Source of the DNA: an uncultured Niabella sp.
Lineage (GTDB): Bacteria; Bacteroidota; Bacteroidia; Chitinophagales; Chitinophagaceae
DNA: 64,000 nt
Direction of reading: 5' to 3'
Assembly (NCBI GenBank): GCA_934486785.1
Contig: CAKSQK010000001.1
Span: 124,001 to 188,000, forward strand
Every line of letters starts with the position of its first letter. Position 1 is the stretch's first letter. The notes below the pieces were generated by a model that did not search any database, was not told the origin of the DNA, and was given only the letters and a program-made list of their open reading frames with translations. This document shows, piece by piece, positions 1 to 8,885 of this stretch. A program made the position numbers and the translations under genes.

Positions 1-529
1 TATTGATGCCCATATAAAAAATGGTAAAGGCCCCATCCTTTCGCGGGTCATTGTTATCATACAAATCACCAACAATGGTGGAAATATTAGGCTTGAAAAA
101 ACCGTTGCCCAGGATAAGCACTCCCAGGCCCAGGTAAAAAATCCATTTTCTGCCTTCCACGTCAGATGTTATCCAATCTGCAGCAGCGGCGGCAAGCATA
201 AATTGCCCGATTGCCATAGTAAGCCCGCCAATAAAAATAGTAACCCTTCGGCCTAAAATTTTATCTGCGAACCAGCCGCCGATAATGGGCGTAACATACA
301 CCAACCCTGTAAAAATTCCGTATATCTTTAAAGCTTCAGCCCTGTCCATACCAAAGCCGCCTGCAGCCAGTTCCGCCGTAAGAAAAATAGTCAGCAGCGC
401 ACGCATACCGTAGTAACTAAAGCGTTCCCACATTTCAGTAAAAAACAAAGAGTATAGCCCTTTGGGATGCCCTTTTGCAGCAACAGGAATTTCGCTTTGC
501 AGGTTTAGTTTTGAACTTTCTTTTTGCAT
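1..529 (-). CDS. POT-family peptide transporter, N-terminal part (runs off the window)
   Basis: This is the N-terminal 176 residues of a proton-dependent oligopeptide transporter (POT/PTR2 branch of the major facilitator superfamily), an inner-membrane importer of di- and tripeptides. The frame starts at the ATG at 529 and leaves the window at base 1, so the C-terminal half is missing. Near residue 30 it carries the family signature FTEMWERFSYYG, and further on GNGFFKPNIS, both typical of POT proteins. Several hydrophobic helices are visible. A soluble head of about 25 residues precedes the first helix, as is usual. It is read away from dinB, with about 270 bp between them. Substrate range cannot be read from this part. 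Confidence 0.88.
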   Translation of the reverse strand, partial: MQKESSKLNLQSEIPVAAKGHPKGLYSLFFTEMWERFSYYGMRALLTIFLTAELAAGGFGMDRAEALKIYGIFTGLVYVTPIIGGWFADKILGRRVTIFIGGLTMAIGQFMLAAAAADWITSDVEGRKWIFYLGLGVLILGNGFFKPNISTIVGDLYDNNDPRKDGAFTIFYMGIN

Positions 530-620
530 ATAACAAGTTTAATTAAAAACAATAAAATTAAACAAGCAAAGTAATAAAAATATATGATTTACTTTCTTTG
601 ATTTTTTAATCGTTACATCA

Positions 621-1964
621 TTGGAATTTTTAGCATTTTTTTGCATCTTCAAGCCGTTATTCAATAATCAAATAAAAAGAGATGCTTTAAAAGAGGCTGT
701 CTCAAAAAGGCAGCCTCTTTTTTTATACAGAACAAAATGCCCGCTGCCGCATTTATATAAAAGCAGCATTTGTTATACCTTCATCACAGCTAAAAAAATA
801 TTTATCAGCGATCCAAAATCCTATATCGCCCATTTCGATCTTGATTCATTTTTTGTGTCGGTAGAGATCCTCGCAAACCCATCGCTCAAGGGCAAGCCGG
901 TTATTGTAGGCGGCAGCGCCGAAAGAGGGGTGGTTTCCACATGCAGTTACGAGGCGCGAAAATTTGGCGTTCATTCAGCCATGCCCATGCGCACGGCCAT
1001 AAAACTTTGTCCTCACGCAGTTATTTTGCACGGTTCGCACGACCGGTATGCACATTATTCCGGTATTGTTACGGAGATCATTGCATCTAAAGTGCCATTG
1101 TTTCAAAAAGCATCAGTAGATGAGTTTTATTGCGACCTTACAGGCATGGACCGCTTTTTTAACGTACCCCTTTACACCCGGAACCTGCGCGAGCATATTA
1201 TAAAAGAAACAGGGCTGCCTATTTCCTGCGGGCTTTCGTCAGCAAAATATATTAGTAAAATGGCTACCAATGAAGCAAAGCCAAATGGTTTTTTAGAAGT
1301 GCCGCATGGAAAAGAAAAAGAATTTTTGTGGCCGCTGGGCATTGATAAAATTTCCGGCGTGGGCAAACAAACAGAACCCAGGCTGCGGGCCATGGGACTG
1401 CACACTCTGGGCGATATTGCCAAAACCCCTAAAACCGTTTTGACAGCGAAACTGGGCAAATGGGGCGGGGAGCTCTGGAATAAAGCGCAAGGCATTGGCA
1501 GTGCCGAAATTGAAACCGGCTGGGACCAGAAAAGCATGAGCCGCGAAACCACTTTTCATGAAAACCAGTCTGACATTGCTTTTTTGCACAGCCAACTGGT
1601 ACGCCTTACCGAAAGAAACGCTTTTGACCTGCGGCAGGACAATAAGCTTACCGGCTGCCTCACCATAAAGATCCGTTACAGCGATTTTGAGACCATTAGC
1701 CGGCAGGAAACAATTGGTTTTACCGCGCTTGATGATGAACTGATCGCAAAAGCCAAACAACTATTTGATAAATTTTATCAAAAGGAAAGGCCTGTAAGGC
1801 TTTTGGGCGTACGCTTCAGCCACCTGGCCGATAGCGGCATGCAAATGGATCTGTTCAGCAGGGATGAAGAAAAATTGAGCCTTTATAAAGCTGTAGATGA
1901 TATAAAGAACCGCTTTGGCAATAAAGCCGTAACCAAAGCTGCTGTAAAAGGAAAGAAGTTGTAA
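621..1964 (+). CDS. dinB: DNA polymerase IV (Y-family, DinB); start unresolved
   Basis: This is a translesion DNA polymerase of the Y family. The catalytic carboxylates are in HFDLDSFF (about 831-854) and SVDE (1113-1124). A C-terminal QMDLF (1842-1856) is a good match to the beta-clamp binding motif. The fingers, palm, HhH thumb and little-finger regions appear complete to the stop at 1964. The start is odd: the coordinates given use the TTG at 621, the only usual start codon upstream of the core, but the stretch from 621 to about 795 does not resemble the family and contains a terminator-like hairpin. Family members normally begin a few residues before the HFDLDSFF block, which here would need a rare codon such as ATT (768) or ATA (798). 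The function call is firm; the start is not. Confidence 0.88.
   Translation: MEFLAFFCIFKPLFNNQIKRDALKEAVSKRQPLFLYRTKCPLPHLYKSSICYTFITAKKIFISDPKSYIAHFDLDSFFVSVEILANPSLKGKPVIVGGSAERGVVSTCSYEARKFGVHSAMPMRTAIKLCPHAVILHGSHDRYAHYSGIVTEIIASKVPLFQKASVDEFYCDLTGMDRFFNVPLYTRNLREHIIKETGLPISCGLSSAKYISKMATNEAKPNGFLEVPHGKEKEFLWPLGIDKISGVGKQTEPRLRAMGLHTLGDIAKTPKTVLTAKLGKWGGELWNKAQGIGSAEIETGWDQKSMSRETTFHENQSDIAFLHSQLVRLTERNAFDLRQDNKLTGCLTIKIRYSDFETISRQETIGFTALDDELIAKAKQLFDKFYQKERPVRLLGVRFSHLADSGMQMDLFSRDEEKLSLYKAVDDIKNRFGNKAVTKAAVKGKKL
689..725 (+). terminator. Hairpin with flanking A and T tracts between divergent genes
   Basis: Two 11-base arms (AAAAGAGGCTG at 689-699 and CAGCCTCTTTT at 711-721) form a perfect stem around an 11-base loop, followed by more T. 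This has the form of an intrinsic terminator usable in either direction. It sits upstream of dinB and inside the long in-frame extension of that gene, with no gene ending nearby. It may attenuate dinB transcription or be a relic. Confidence 0.6.
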
Positions 1965-2043
1965 ACTCATACAGAACGTTACAAATACCATCAAACTTAT
2001 CGCGCAAACCTTATTAATGGGGGCATACAGTTATATTTGCAGG

Positions 2044-3030
2044 ATGAAGCGTACGATCTTTTTTTCCCTCATTCTCGTAGTTATTCTGGCAGGCTTTGGC
2101 AGTTGGGGGTTTATGGTACACCGCACTGTAAACCAGTTGGCCATTTACCAGTTGCCTAAACAAATGCAGCCTTTTTTTTACGTTTATAAAGACTCCCTGG
2201 TGTATAACGCGCCCCGCCCCGATCAAAGGCGCAATACTGATAAAGACGAAGGGCACAGGCATTTTATAGATATGGAATATTTTGGCCCCAGCCCTTTTGA
2301 CTCTGTACCACACCAATGGGACGCGGCAGCAGCAAAATATAGTATTGACACGATGAAAACCTACGGCACACTGCCGTATGCAGTGGTAGCCACTCAACAA
2401 AAGCTTACCCAGGCTTTCAAAAATAAAAACCGCGACAGCATTTTGTTTTACGCTGCAGACCTGGGGCATTACGTAGCCGATGCGCACGTTCCGCTGCACA
2501 CATCACTAAACTACGACGGGCAGCTAACCGGGCAGCAGGGCATGCACGATCTTTGGGAGACCACAGTTCCCGAAGCGGTTATAAGCAGCTACAACATCAG
2601 CAGTAAACACCGCGCCAAATACCTGCCCGATCCTACCAAAGCCATTTGGGATATTATTGAACACACACATTCGCTGCTGCCCGATATGTTTGCAAAAGAA
2701 ATTGAAGTATCGAAAAACTTCACCGACTCTACAAAATACCGCTGGCAGGAACGCTGGGGACGCATGCGCCGTTTTTACAGTGCGCCCTTTGCCAGGGCTT
2801 ACAACGAAGCGCTGGGCACCACCATCAACGACCAGCTTATTGCATCTTCTGAAAGCCTTGCCAATTTCTGGTACACGGCATGGGTAGACGGCGGCAAGCC
2901 AGATCTTTCAAAGATCATGACCAGGCCTTATGCGAAATCAGCTTTTAAAATAGAACGCAAAGCTTTTAGAAACAACGAACTTATGAAGCGCAACTGGCTC
3001 ATCAGCAGGCAAAACCCGACGGACGATTAA
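2044..3030 (+). CDS. Secreted S1/P1-type zinc-dependent nuclease
   Basis: A 328-residue secreted hydrolase of the S1/P1 nuclease and zinc phospholipase C fold. After a signal peptide of about 20 residues comes W21, which would be the N-terminal residue of the mature protein. In this family the N-terminal tryptophan binds the trinuclear zinc centre through its amino group. Further likely ligands are H26, H71/H73, D76, the DLGHYVADAH block (D139, H142, D146, H148), H152 and H168. I chose the ATG at 2044 rather than 2017 because it gives a clean signal peptide. Likely role: degrading single-stranded DNA or RNA in the periplasm or outside the cell, for phosphate or nucleotide scavenging. Nuclease versus phospholipase activity cannot be settled from sequence. 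Confidence 0.85.
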   Translation: MKRTIFFSLILVVILAGFGSWGFMVHRTVNQLAIYQLPKQMQPFFYVYKDSLVYNAPRPDQRRNTDKDEGHRHFIDMEYFGPSPFDSVPHQWDAAAAKYSIDTMKTYGTLPYAVVATQQKLTQAFKNKNRDSILFYAADLGHYVADAHVPLHTSLNYDGQLTGQQGMHDLWETTVPEAVISSYNISSKHRAKYLPDPTKAIWDIIEHTHSLLPDMFAKEIEVSKNFTDSTKYRWQERWGRMRRFYSAPFARAYNEALGTTINDQLIASSESLANFWYTAWVDGGKPDLSKIMTRPYAKSAFKIERKAFRNNELMKRNWLISRQNPTDD

Positions 3031-3162
3031 ACACCTGTAACCGTTACCTGATTGAATTTTGTTACTGCCTGCACCTTTAAAATTACAGGCTTAGCCGGTT
3101 ATATATCACAGTTTACCGACAATCATTTTTTTGGAATGCCCCGCTCATCGTATTTTTAATGT

Positions 3163-3468
3163 ATGATAGCAGTAAGCAGGCAGTTTTTAAAAAAATATTT
3201 CGAGGCGATCATTTGGAGTGGCGCGCTGGTACTGCTGTTTTTTATGAACCCCGCCAGTGGCACATCGCTGTGTATTTTAAAAGCTGCCGGCATTAGCTGG
3301 TGCCCGGGTTGTGGCTTAGGCCATGCCATTCATTACGCTTTGCATTTTAATTTTACAGATTCGCTGGAAGCGCATTTGCTGGGTATACCAGCTACCATCT
3401 TATTCATCTATCAAACTATCAAATCAGTTTATTTAACCAAAAAAACAATCAATTATGGATCAGCATAA
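3163..3468 (+). CDS. DUF2752 membrane protein
   Basis: A 101-residue membrane protein with two predicted helices and the DUF2752 signature CPGCGLGHA at about residues 47-55, which pairs two cysteines with glycine and histidine. The biochemical role of the family is unknown to me; the Cys pair could bind metal or be redox-active, which is inference. It overlaps the next gene by 14 bases (that gene starts at 3455), so the two are almost surely translated together. DUF2752 and TM2 proteins are often neighbours in Bacteroidota. Confidence 0.8.
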   Translation: MIAVSRQFLKKYFEAIIWSGALVLLFFMNPASGTSLCILKAAGISWCPGCGLGHAIHYALHFNFTDSLEAHLLGIPATILFIYQTIKSVYLTKKTINYGSA

Positions 3469-3841
3469 TATTTTAGGATTGATACCTGACATGGATTCAG
3501 AAGAACTTTACAGTATACAAGCCCTGATGCAGGGAATGAACGAGGTGCAGCAACAACAGTTTATTTCACTGTACAAACGCAAAAGAAAAGACCGCACACT
3601 GATGCTGGTGCTGGCCCTGTTGGGATTTTTTGGCGCAGCAGGTATTCACAGGTTTTTGGCTAACGACATTGGCATGGGCATTCTTTACCTGTTTACCGCG
3701 GGGCTTTGTTTTATTGGCACCATCGTAGACATCATTAACATTGGCAGCTTTACGTTAAAGTACAATCTGGCTCAGGCGGCAGAAGCAGCTAACCTTGTGA
3801 GGATGACAAACAATCCGACACAGCAATATCATGTTCATTAA
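3455..3841 (+). CDS. TM2 domain protein
   Basis: A 128-residue protein with a soluble N-terminal part of about 48 residues, then a TM2 domain: two transmembrane helices (about 50-68 and 73-95) joined by a short turn with GIHRFLAND, the usual G.HRFY-like turn of the family. The N-terminal part is rich in Glu and Gln. The molecular role of TM2 domains in bacteria is not established. The 14-base overlap with the DUF2752 gene indicates coupled translation. The stop is 12 bases from the stop of the converging TonB-dependent receptor gene. Confidence 0.82.
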   Translation: MDQHNILGLIPDMDSEELYSIQALMQGMNEVQQQQFISLYKRKRKDRTLMLVLALLGFFGAAGIHRFLANDIGMGILYLFTAGLCFIGTIVDIINIGSFTLKYNLAQAAEAANLVRMTNNPTQQYHVH

Positions 3842-3853
3842 AAAATAAATGCT

Positions 3854-5932
3854 TTATTCCCGGCTGGCTTTTTTGTTCCACTCTAAGGCCACGCCGGCAT
3901 AATAATTTCTGACCGGCGCTACGTTGTAATACCTTCCGGCGGCGGCATTAATATCATTGCCCAGGCTGTACACCTGGTTCAGCAGGTTATCGGCCCCGGC
4001 ATAAATATGCAGGCTCAGCCTTTCGCCAAGCATTTTTGTATATCCTATGCGCGTGCCTAATAAATGATAAGGATCTGTAGCATCGGTGTTGGCATCATTC
4101 ATAAAAATGGCTGAAGCATAATAATAATTCAGGCCTGCCTGAAATCCTTTTTTAAAATAAATATTGCCCCGCCAAGCAACGCTGTGATCCGGAATGCCGG
4201 GAACTTTTCTGCCTGTAAAATCATCTGCACCCCTGATAAAATGGCCATAGCGAAAATGGCTGAACGTGTACGACAACCTGTTCTCAACATAATCAAAAAC
4301 CGAGGTGCTGCCCATATCAATTATTTGTGACAGATGCGCTTCCACGCCTTTTTGATGCACTTCCCCGGCATTAATGAAATAATCTGCACCGGCTTCATCT
4401 CTTCGCTGCACCAGCGCATCCGTCAGCTTAAAAATATAGGCGCATACATCTGCCCGAATGCTGAGAGGAACAATGTTTTTTCTCACGATCATTTCATAGT
4501 TCCAGCCGTGCTCGGCGTTCAGCGGCGTGATCACACCTGTTGAGGGCAAAAGCTCGGCCACAGTAGGCGGTGAAAAACCTTTTGAAATATTTGCCGCAAC
4601 CGACCACTCCCGCTGGAACCGCCGCATAACAGCCATGCGTGGCGCAAACTCTTCATTAAACTGAAACACCTGCTGCTGCACAGGGTATTCGCTCAGCCTT
4701 GTAAATTGCAGCCTGTTGCCATTGATGCTGGCGCCTGCCACAAGCATCCACCGGTTGAGCGTAATTTGAGCGTTTGAAATAAAATTATACACCGTAGAAC
4801 TGATGTCATCGTTGGTTTGCAGCGTATCCGGCGCACCGTTCCTGTTATTGGCCACCTGCATGTTAAAATAGCCCTGTTGAAACTCCGCGCCATTGTCCCA
4901 CCTGAAGGAATGGCTCCCGGATGCTCCAAATTTTTTATGGTATGACAACATGGTTCTGGCGCCAAAATGCGGTTCACTTCTTCTTTCAAAATTTCTGACT
5001 GCCGAATTCTTTACCTGCGTGTAAGCACCGTAAATAGTGGTTTTATGCGTTAATGAATTGCTGATGGTATAATAGTGCGTCGCGCCTGCCGTAAAAGTTT
5101 TTTGCCAGATGGCTGCATTAATTGCTTTTGCTGAAGGAAAGCTGCCCACGGCGGGCCGCGAAGCACGCGGGTTTTGCTCAAATTCTTTCAGGGTAAGGCC
5201 TCCGGGCGTTTGATAATACATATCTGTGTAAAGCACAGAGGCGTTAAGGGTCTGCTTTTTGTTAAGGCTGATCTCTGATACCCAGCTAAGGTTGTTGCGC
5301 CGCATGGCAGTTTGCTCTCTGTAGCCATTGCCCTGGTTATGAGTGTAAGTTACCATGCTGCCGGTGCTGTCGCTGCCCCACCGCGCTTTTGCCATAAGGG
5401 AGTGATGGCCGTAACTGCCTGCCAGGTATTCTACACCGGTTGTATTACCTGCCGGTTTGTTATCAATGGTAATTACGCCGCCGGTGCCCTGGCCGTAAAG
5501 GCTGGATGCAGGGCCTTTAAAAACAGTGAGTGTATTTAAATTAGCAGCAACAAACTGGTTAAAATAGGTATTGCCTCCGGGGTCGGTAAAAGGAATATCA
5601 TTCCAGTACACTTTTACATTTCTTACGCCAAAAGGCGAGCGCAATGAGCTGCCCCTGATGTTGATACGGTAACTGCCGGGAGAGCGCTCTTCAAAGCGCA
5701 TACCCGGTATGGTATTCATTTCCTGCACAAGGGTGGATTTATTAAAAACAGGCGCGGCCATTTTTCGCACCCTGGTAGCAGCGCCGGCCAGGTTGGTTCT
5801 TTGTGCTAAGGTTGTCACAACCACTTCGGCAAGCGACCGTGCAGAATCTGCAATACCTGTTTGTGCAAAAGGCGTTTTCAACAACAAAAACAATGCGATA
5901 ATGCATATGAAGAGGCGTGATATTACTTGCAT
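3854..5932 (-). CDS. TonB-dependent outer-membrane receptor, iron-complex type
   Basis: A 692-residue TonB-dependent receptor. A signal peptide ends near FAQ; then comes an N-terminal TonB-box-like stretch (AEVVVTT), a plug domain with RGSSLRSPFG and GPASSLYGQGTGGV, and a C-terminal beta-barrel. It lacks the carboxypeptidase-like N-terminal domain of SusC proteins and has no SusD partner, so it looks like a FecA-type receptor for a ferric chelate or cofactor rather than a glycan porin. The start is set at the ATG at 5932, which gives a good signal peptide; the frame can be extended to a TTG at 5962. It is divergent from the lipoprotein gene at 6040. The ligand is unknown. Confidence 0.85.
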   Translation of the reverse strand: MQVISRLFICIIALFLLLKTPFAQTGIADSARSLAEVVVTTLAQRTNLAGAATRVRKMAAPVFNKSTLVQEMNTIPGMRFEERSPGSYRINIRGSSLRSPFGVRNVKVYWNDIPFTDPGGNTYFNQFVAANLNTLTVFKGPASSLYGQGTGGVITIDNKPAGNTTGVEYLAGSYGHHSLMAKARWGSDSTGSMVTYTHNQGNGYREQTAMRRNNLSWVSEISLNKKQTLNASVLYTDMYYQTPGGLTLKEFEQNPRASRPAVGSFPSAKAINAAIWQKTFTAGATHYYTISNSLTHKTTIYGAYTQVKNSAVRNFERRSEPHFGARTMLSYHKKFGASGSHSFRWDNGAEFQQGYFNMQVANNRNGAPDTLQTNDDISSTVYNFISNAQITLNRWMLVAGASINGNRLQFTRLSEYPVQQQVFQFNEEFAPRMAVMRRFQREWSVAANISKGFSPPTVAELLPSTGVITPLNAEHGWNYEMIVRKNIVPLSIRADVCAYIFKLTDALVQRRDEAGADYFINAGEVHQKGVEAHLSQIIDMGSTSVFDYVENRLSYTFSHFRYGHFIRGADDFTGRKVPGIPDHSVAWRGNIYFKKGFQAGLNYYYASAIFMNDANTDATDPYHLLGTRIGYTKMLGERLSLHIYAGADNLLNQVYSLGNDINAAAGRYYNVAPVRNYYAGVALEWNKKASRE

Positions 5933-6014
5933 GCCGCTCAAATTTATTTGTATTCTTTTCAACTAAAAAATCTGTTTTACCTGATCATTTACACATTCGT
6001 TGTAAACAAAATAT

Positions 6015-6022
6015 TAGCTTTG
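6015..6022 (+). promoter_or_regulatory. Bacteroidota -7 box (TAGCTTTG) before the lipoprotein gene
   Basis: TAGCTTTG is an exact match to the Bacteroidota -7 consensus TAnnTTTG and lies 17 bases before the ATG at 6040. It overlaps a small inverted repeat, TTTGTAT and ATACAAA, which could be an operator. A good -33 element is not obvious. Confidence 0.45.
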
Positions 6023-6039
6023 TATCAATACAAATAATT

Positions 6040-7236
6040 ATGCTGAACCGCTTTTTATACCTGGTTTTTATTGTGATGCTGGCAGCCTGCAACAATGCCG
6101 GTGATCAAAACAATGCAGACAAGCCGCAGGACAGCGCCGGGGCTGCCACTGAAAATAACGAGCTGTCATCAGGCAAAAATTTTTATAAACGGCTGCAGGG
6201 TAAAATTGGCAACCAGGAAGTGGTGGGCCATCTTTCAAAATTTGAAGGCAAGATATTTTTTACTTATTACTATGTGTCGCAGGGCATTCCCATAGGTCTG
6301 TACAACTACCCTGATAAAAAACTACCTGGTGATAGTATAGAGCTGACTGAATATGACCGCCTGAGAAAGACCTATGACATGGAGCAGGATAATAAATGGC
6401 GCGTGGTAATTACTGAAAACGCCGTGAAAGGTAAATGGATCGGCGGCGATGGTAAAACCACGTACAACATCAGCCTGCAGGAACATTACCCCGCGGGCGC
6501 ACACCTTTTCAACGTGGTGGGCGTAAAAGATTCTTTGCCGGTAACTGTGAAAAATGATACGGTAATGGCCACATCTTTTATGATGCTGATGGAACCTGCT
6601 GATGCGGCTGTGGGTGGCTGGTACAAACATGCACTGCTGAACACGTTTAGTGATGCTGGCTCCGGTTTTTCGGGCACAATTCTGCAATACATCGAAAATG
6701 AAACAAAGAAATATTTTAAAGATTACCGGGCAGAGATTGATACGCTGCTGAAAAAAAATGTCGTTATTGATGGTGAAGGCCCCTACCACTGGCTTAACTA
6801 TGCCAACGAGCTTAATGCAAACGCACTTTACAACGATCATCATTACCTGGTAATGAACATTGGCAGCTATACCTACACTGGCGGTGCCCACGGCCTGGAG
6901 GGCAGAACTGCGGTTTGCTACGATATGAAGGAAAAGAAAGAAATGCAGCTAAGCGATGTGATTAGTATAGACTCCGTTTCTTTACAAAAATTAGTGGAAA
7001 AACATTTCAGGGAGCAATCTGGCCTTAAAACCGGGCAGCTGCTTACGGAAATACTTTTTGAAAACAAGCTGCCTGCTAACGATAATTTTTATTTTACTAA
7101 CAAGGGCTTGGGATTTATTTACCAGCCCTACGAGGTGGCTGCATATGCCGTAGGCATCATTTATGTTTTTATACCTTACACCCATCTGAAGCCTTACCTG
7201 AATCCGCGTTTTGCACAGCGCATGGAAATACCATAA
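6040..7236 (+). CDS. Lipoprotein with C-terminal DUF3298 (RsiV-like) domain
   Basis: A 398-residue protein with a short signal sequence and a lipobox, LAAC, at about residues 14-17, so it is probably an outer-membrane or periplasmic lipoprotein. The C-terminal half carries the DUF3298 fold (GGAHG near the middle, followed by the LSDVI stretch and the closing IPYTHLKPYL). This fold is shared with the lysozyme-binding anti-sigma factor RsiV, but there is no sigma gene next to it here, so an enzyme-inhibitor or ligand-binding role is only inference. The start at 6040 was chosen over the longer frame at 5917 because it gives the lipoprotein signal. The exact -7 box at 6015 supports this. Confidence 0.75.
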   Translation: MLNRFLYLVFIVMLAACNNAGDQNNADKPQDSAGAATENNELSSGKNFYKRLQGKIGNQEVVGHLSKFEGKIFFTYYYVSQGIPIGLYNYPDKKLPGDSIELTEYDRLRKTYDMEQDNKWRVVITENAVKGKWIGGDGKTTYNISLQEHYPAGAHLFNVVGVKDSLPVTVKNDTVMATSFMMLMEPADAAVGGWYKHALLNTFSDAGSGFSGTILQYIENETKKYFKDYRAEIDTLLKKNVVIDGEGPYHWLNYANELNANALYNDHHYLVMNIGSYTYTGGAHGLEGRTAVCYDMKEKKEMQLSDVISIDSVSLQKLVEKHFREQSGLKTGQLLTEILFENKLPANDNFYFTNKGLGFIYQPYEVAAYAVGIIYVFIPYTHLKPYLNPRFAQRMEIP

Positions 7237-7300
7237 AATTTGTTTTGCTTTAACAATTGCGGAATCATAAACTATTTTAAATGAAGGTATCTTAGCGGCG

Positions 7301-7870
7301 ATGCTGAGGTTGCTACTTATTTACCTGATTGTATTTACCTGCAAATTTGCATACGCCCAGGTGCCGGATTATATTTCGCTAAAAAAAAGAAACGGCATCA
7401 CGGTACGAAATTATTATGCCGGCGGATGGCCTATTACATTCAAAGATAAAAGCGGCCGTGTTTACGAAGGGCCGATTGAAAAGATAGCCAACGACAGTTT
7501 GTGGGTCACCTTTTACAATGTGAACCGCATGCAAACCATCTGGAACACGTTTTTTTATGATACCGTAGCCACCTACCAGGTACCATTTCATTATAAAGAA
7601 ATTGACCACATCATCATACCCAGGGCGCGTAAAAGAAAGCGCTATGTGGCCACATTGGGCAGGCTGATGCAATACGGCGGTTTTGGATACGATGTGGTAA
7701 ACATTGTCAATACCATTTATTTTAAACAACCGCTCACCACCACACAAAACCTAACCAACCTGGGCATTGCTACAGCGGTTGGCGTTGCCGGCACCGTGCT
7801 TAAAAGCAACTACGGCAATCCATACAGAAAAACGCACAAATACCGCGTGGTTTATGTAAACATGCAATAG
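7301..7870 (+). CDS. Secreted protein of unknown function
   Basis: A 189-residue protein with a signal peptide ending near AYA-Q (residue 19). I do not recognise the family. The middle (about 45-110) is rich in beta-prone and aromatic residues and includes a basic run, RARKRKR. The C-terminal part has a weakly hydrophobic stretch (NLGIATAVGVAGTV). It follows the lipoprotein gene by 64 bases on the same strand, and its stop is only 5 bases from the stop of the converging barrel gene. Periplasmic or outer-membrane location is likely; function is unknown. Confidence 0.65.
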   Translation: MLRLLLIYLIVFTCKFAYAQVPDYISLKKRNGITVRNYYAGGWPITFKDKSGRVYEGPIEKIANDSLWVTFYNVNRMQTIWNTFFYDTVATYQVPFHYKEIDHIIIPRARKRKRYVATLGRLMQYGGFGYDVVNIVNTIYFKQPLTTTQNLTNLGIATAVGVAGTVLKSNYGNPYRKTHKYRVVYVNMQ

Positions 7871-7875
7871 TTGCG

Positions 7876-8751
7876 CTATCTTGTTTCTATTTTATTGAAA
7901 AGATCTGCAGGCCTGATCCTGATGCCAACATTATAAGGGATAACATCAAGCCCGCGGCGGTACATGCTTTTAAATGCGTAAGAGCCATAAAAAGTAACAA
8001 ATCCCAGGTGGGCTTCCGCTACGTAAGACAATTTCCAGGGGCGCAGGTCAAAATCGCCTCTTTCTTTTTTCCTGCCTTCGTCTGAGGTAATGGTTTTATT
8101 TCTTGAAGAATACAAATAGCCAATGCTTACGCCCGCGCTTACATCAAAAGAGTATAAGCTGTACGGCGTGAAATTAATATTCAGCATCAACGGAACGGTA
8201 ATATAATCTGCAGCCAATTTATTTTTACGATAAGTACGGCCGGTGGTATTGTCTAACCGCAGCACTTGCGGGTTTGAAACCGGCTCGGTTATGGCTGCGT
8301 AGCGCACGGGCTGATTGTAATGATAGTTGTTTAATTCCGCTCCCAGCGCATATTTAAAATTTAAAATATGGCTGACCAGGTTTACCTGCTGCATCACAAA
8401 CCAAATATTTACGTTGCGCGACCGGAACGGTTTGATGTGAAGCCATTCCTCATTCACGCCAGCACCCGCGTAGTCAACAGCTCCAGCCTCGGCGTAATTG
8501 GTATTATCAACATAGTTTGACACCCCCACATCCACGATCATCCAATCTGTTTTTACTGCCCTGGGCCGCACTTTGCTGTCAAGCTTTTTAAATAAGGGCT
8601 TTTTTTCTTCATGCACTACTGTATCCGAATGATCTCTGATAATGGTAATACCCCCCATATTAATCGTATCAACATCCGGCACCTCTGTTTGAGCAGAAGT
8701 ATGCAACACACAGCCACACGCAAAAAAAGCAAGTAAAAAATTCCGCATCAT
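7876..8751 (-). CDS. Outer-membrane beta-barrel protein, paralogue of the next gene
   Basis: A 291-residue protein with a signal peptide (cleavage near TSA-Q), a short proline- and charge-rich linker and a C-terminal region of alternating strands typical of PorT/OMP_b-brl-type barrels. It shares with the gene at 8886-9755 the blocks DNTNYA, KNKLAADY, VPLMLN, SAGVSIGYLY, TSDEGRKK and the C-terminal DxxPYNxGxRxR/F, so the two are tandem paralogues. Two ATGs (8751 and 8748) are possible. A strong terminator (8843-8867) separates it from its paralogue, so it is transcribed more weakly or from its own promoter. Confidence 0.75.
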   Translation of the reverse strand: MMRNFLLAFFACGCVLHTSAQTEVPDVDTINMGGITIIRDHSDTVVHEEKKPLFKKLDSKVRPRAVKTDWMIVDVGVSNYVDNTNYAEAGAVDYAGAGVNEEWLHIKPFRSRNVNIWFVMQQVNLVSHILNFKYALGAELNNYHYNQPVRYAAITEPVSNPQVLRLDNTTGRTYRKNKLAADYITVPLMLNINFTPYSLYSFDVSAGVSIGYLYSSRNKTITSDEGRKKERGDFDLRPWKLSYVAEAHLGFVTFYGSYAFKSMYRRGLDVIPYNVGIRIRPADLFNKIETR

Positions 8752-8842
8752 AAAACTTTAGGTACAAACAAATTTATAGGAAAGCATTCATTTCAAATCG
8801 TTAAAAGATTTGGTTTAAAGTTGAGCATGTTCAAAATAAAAA

Positions 8843-8867
8843 TCACGCAGGCGTGTAACCTGCGTGA
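8843..8867 (-). terminator. Intrinsic terminator between the two barrel genes
   Basis: A perfect 9-bp stem, TCACGCAGG with CCTGCGTGA, and a 7-base loop. On the minus strand it is followed by a T-rich run. It closes the sigma / anti-sigma / barrel operon. Confidence 0.8.
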
Positions 8868-8885
8868 CAAAAAATTTTTTACGTC

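Noticed and set aside
1172..1760. Two minus-strand frames inside dinB
   Set aside because: Antisense shadows of a firm gene, with no motif or promoter.
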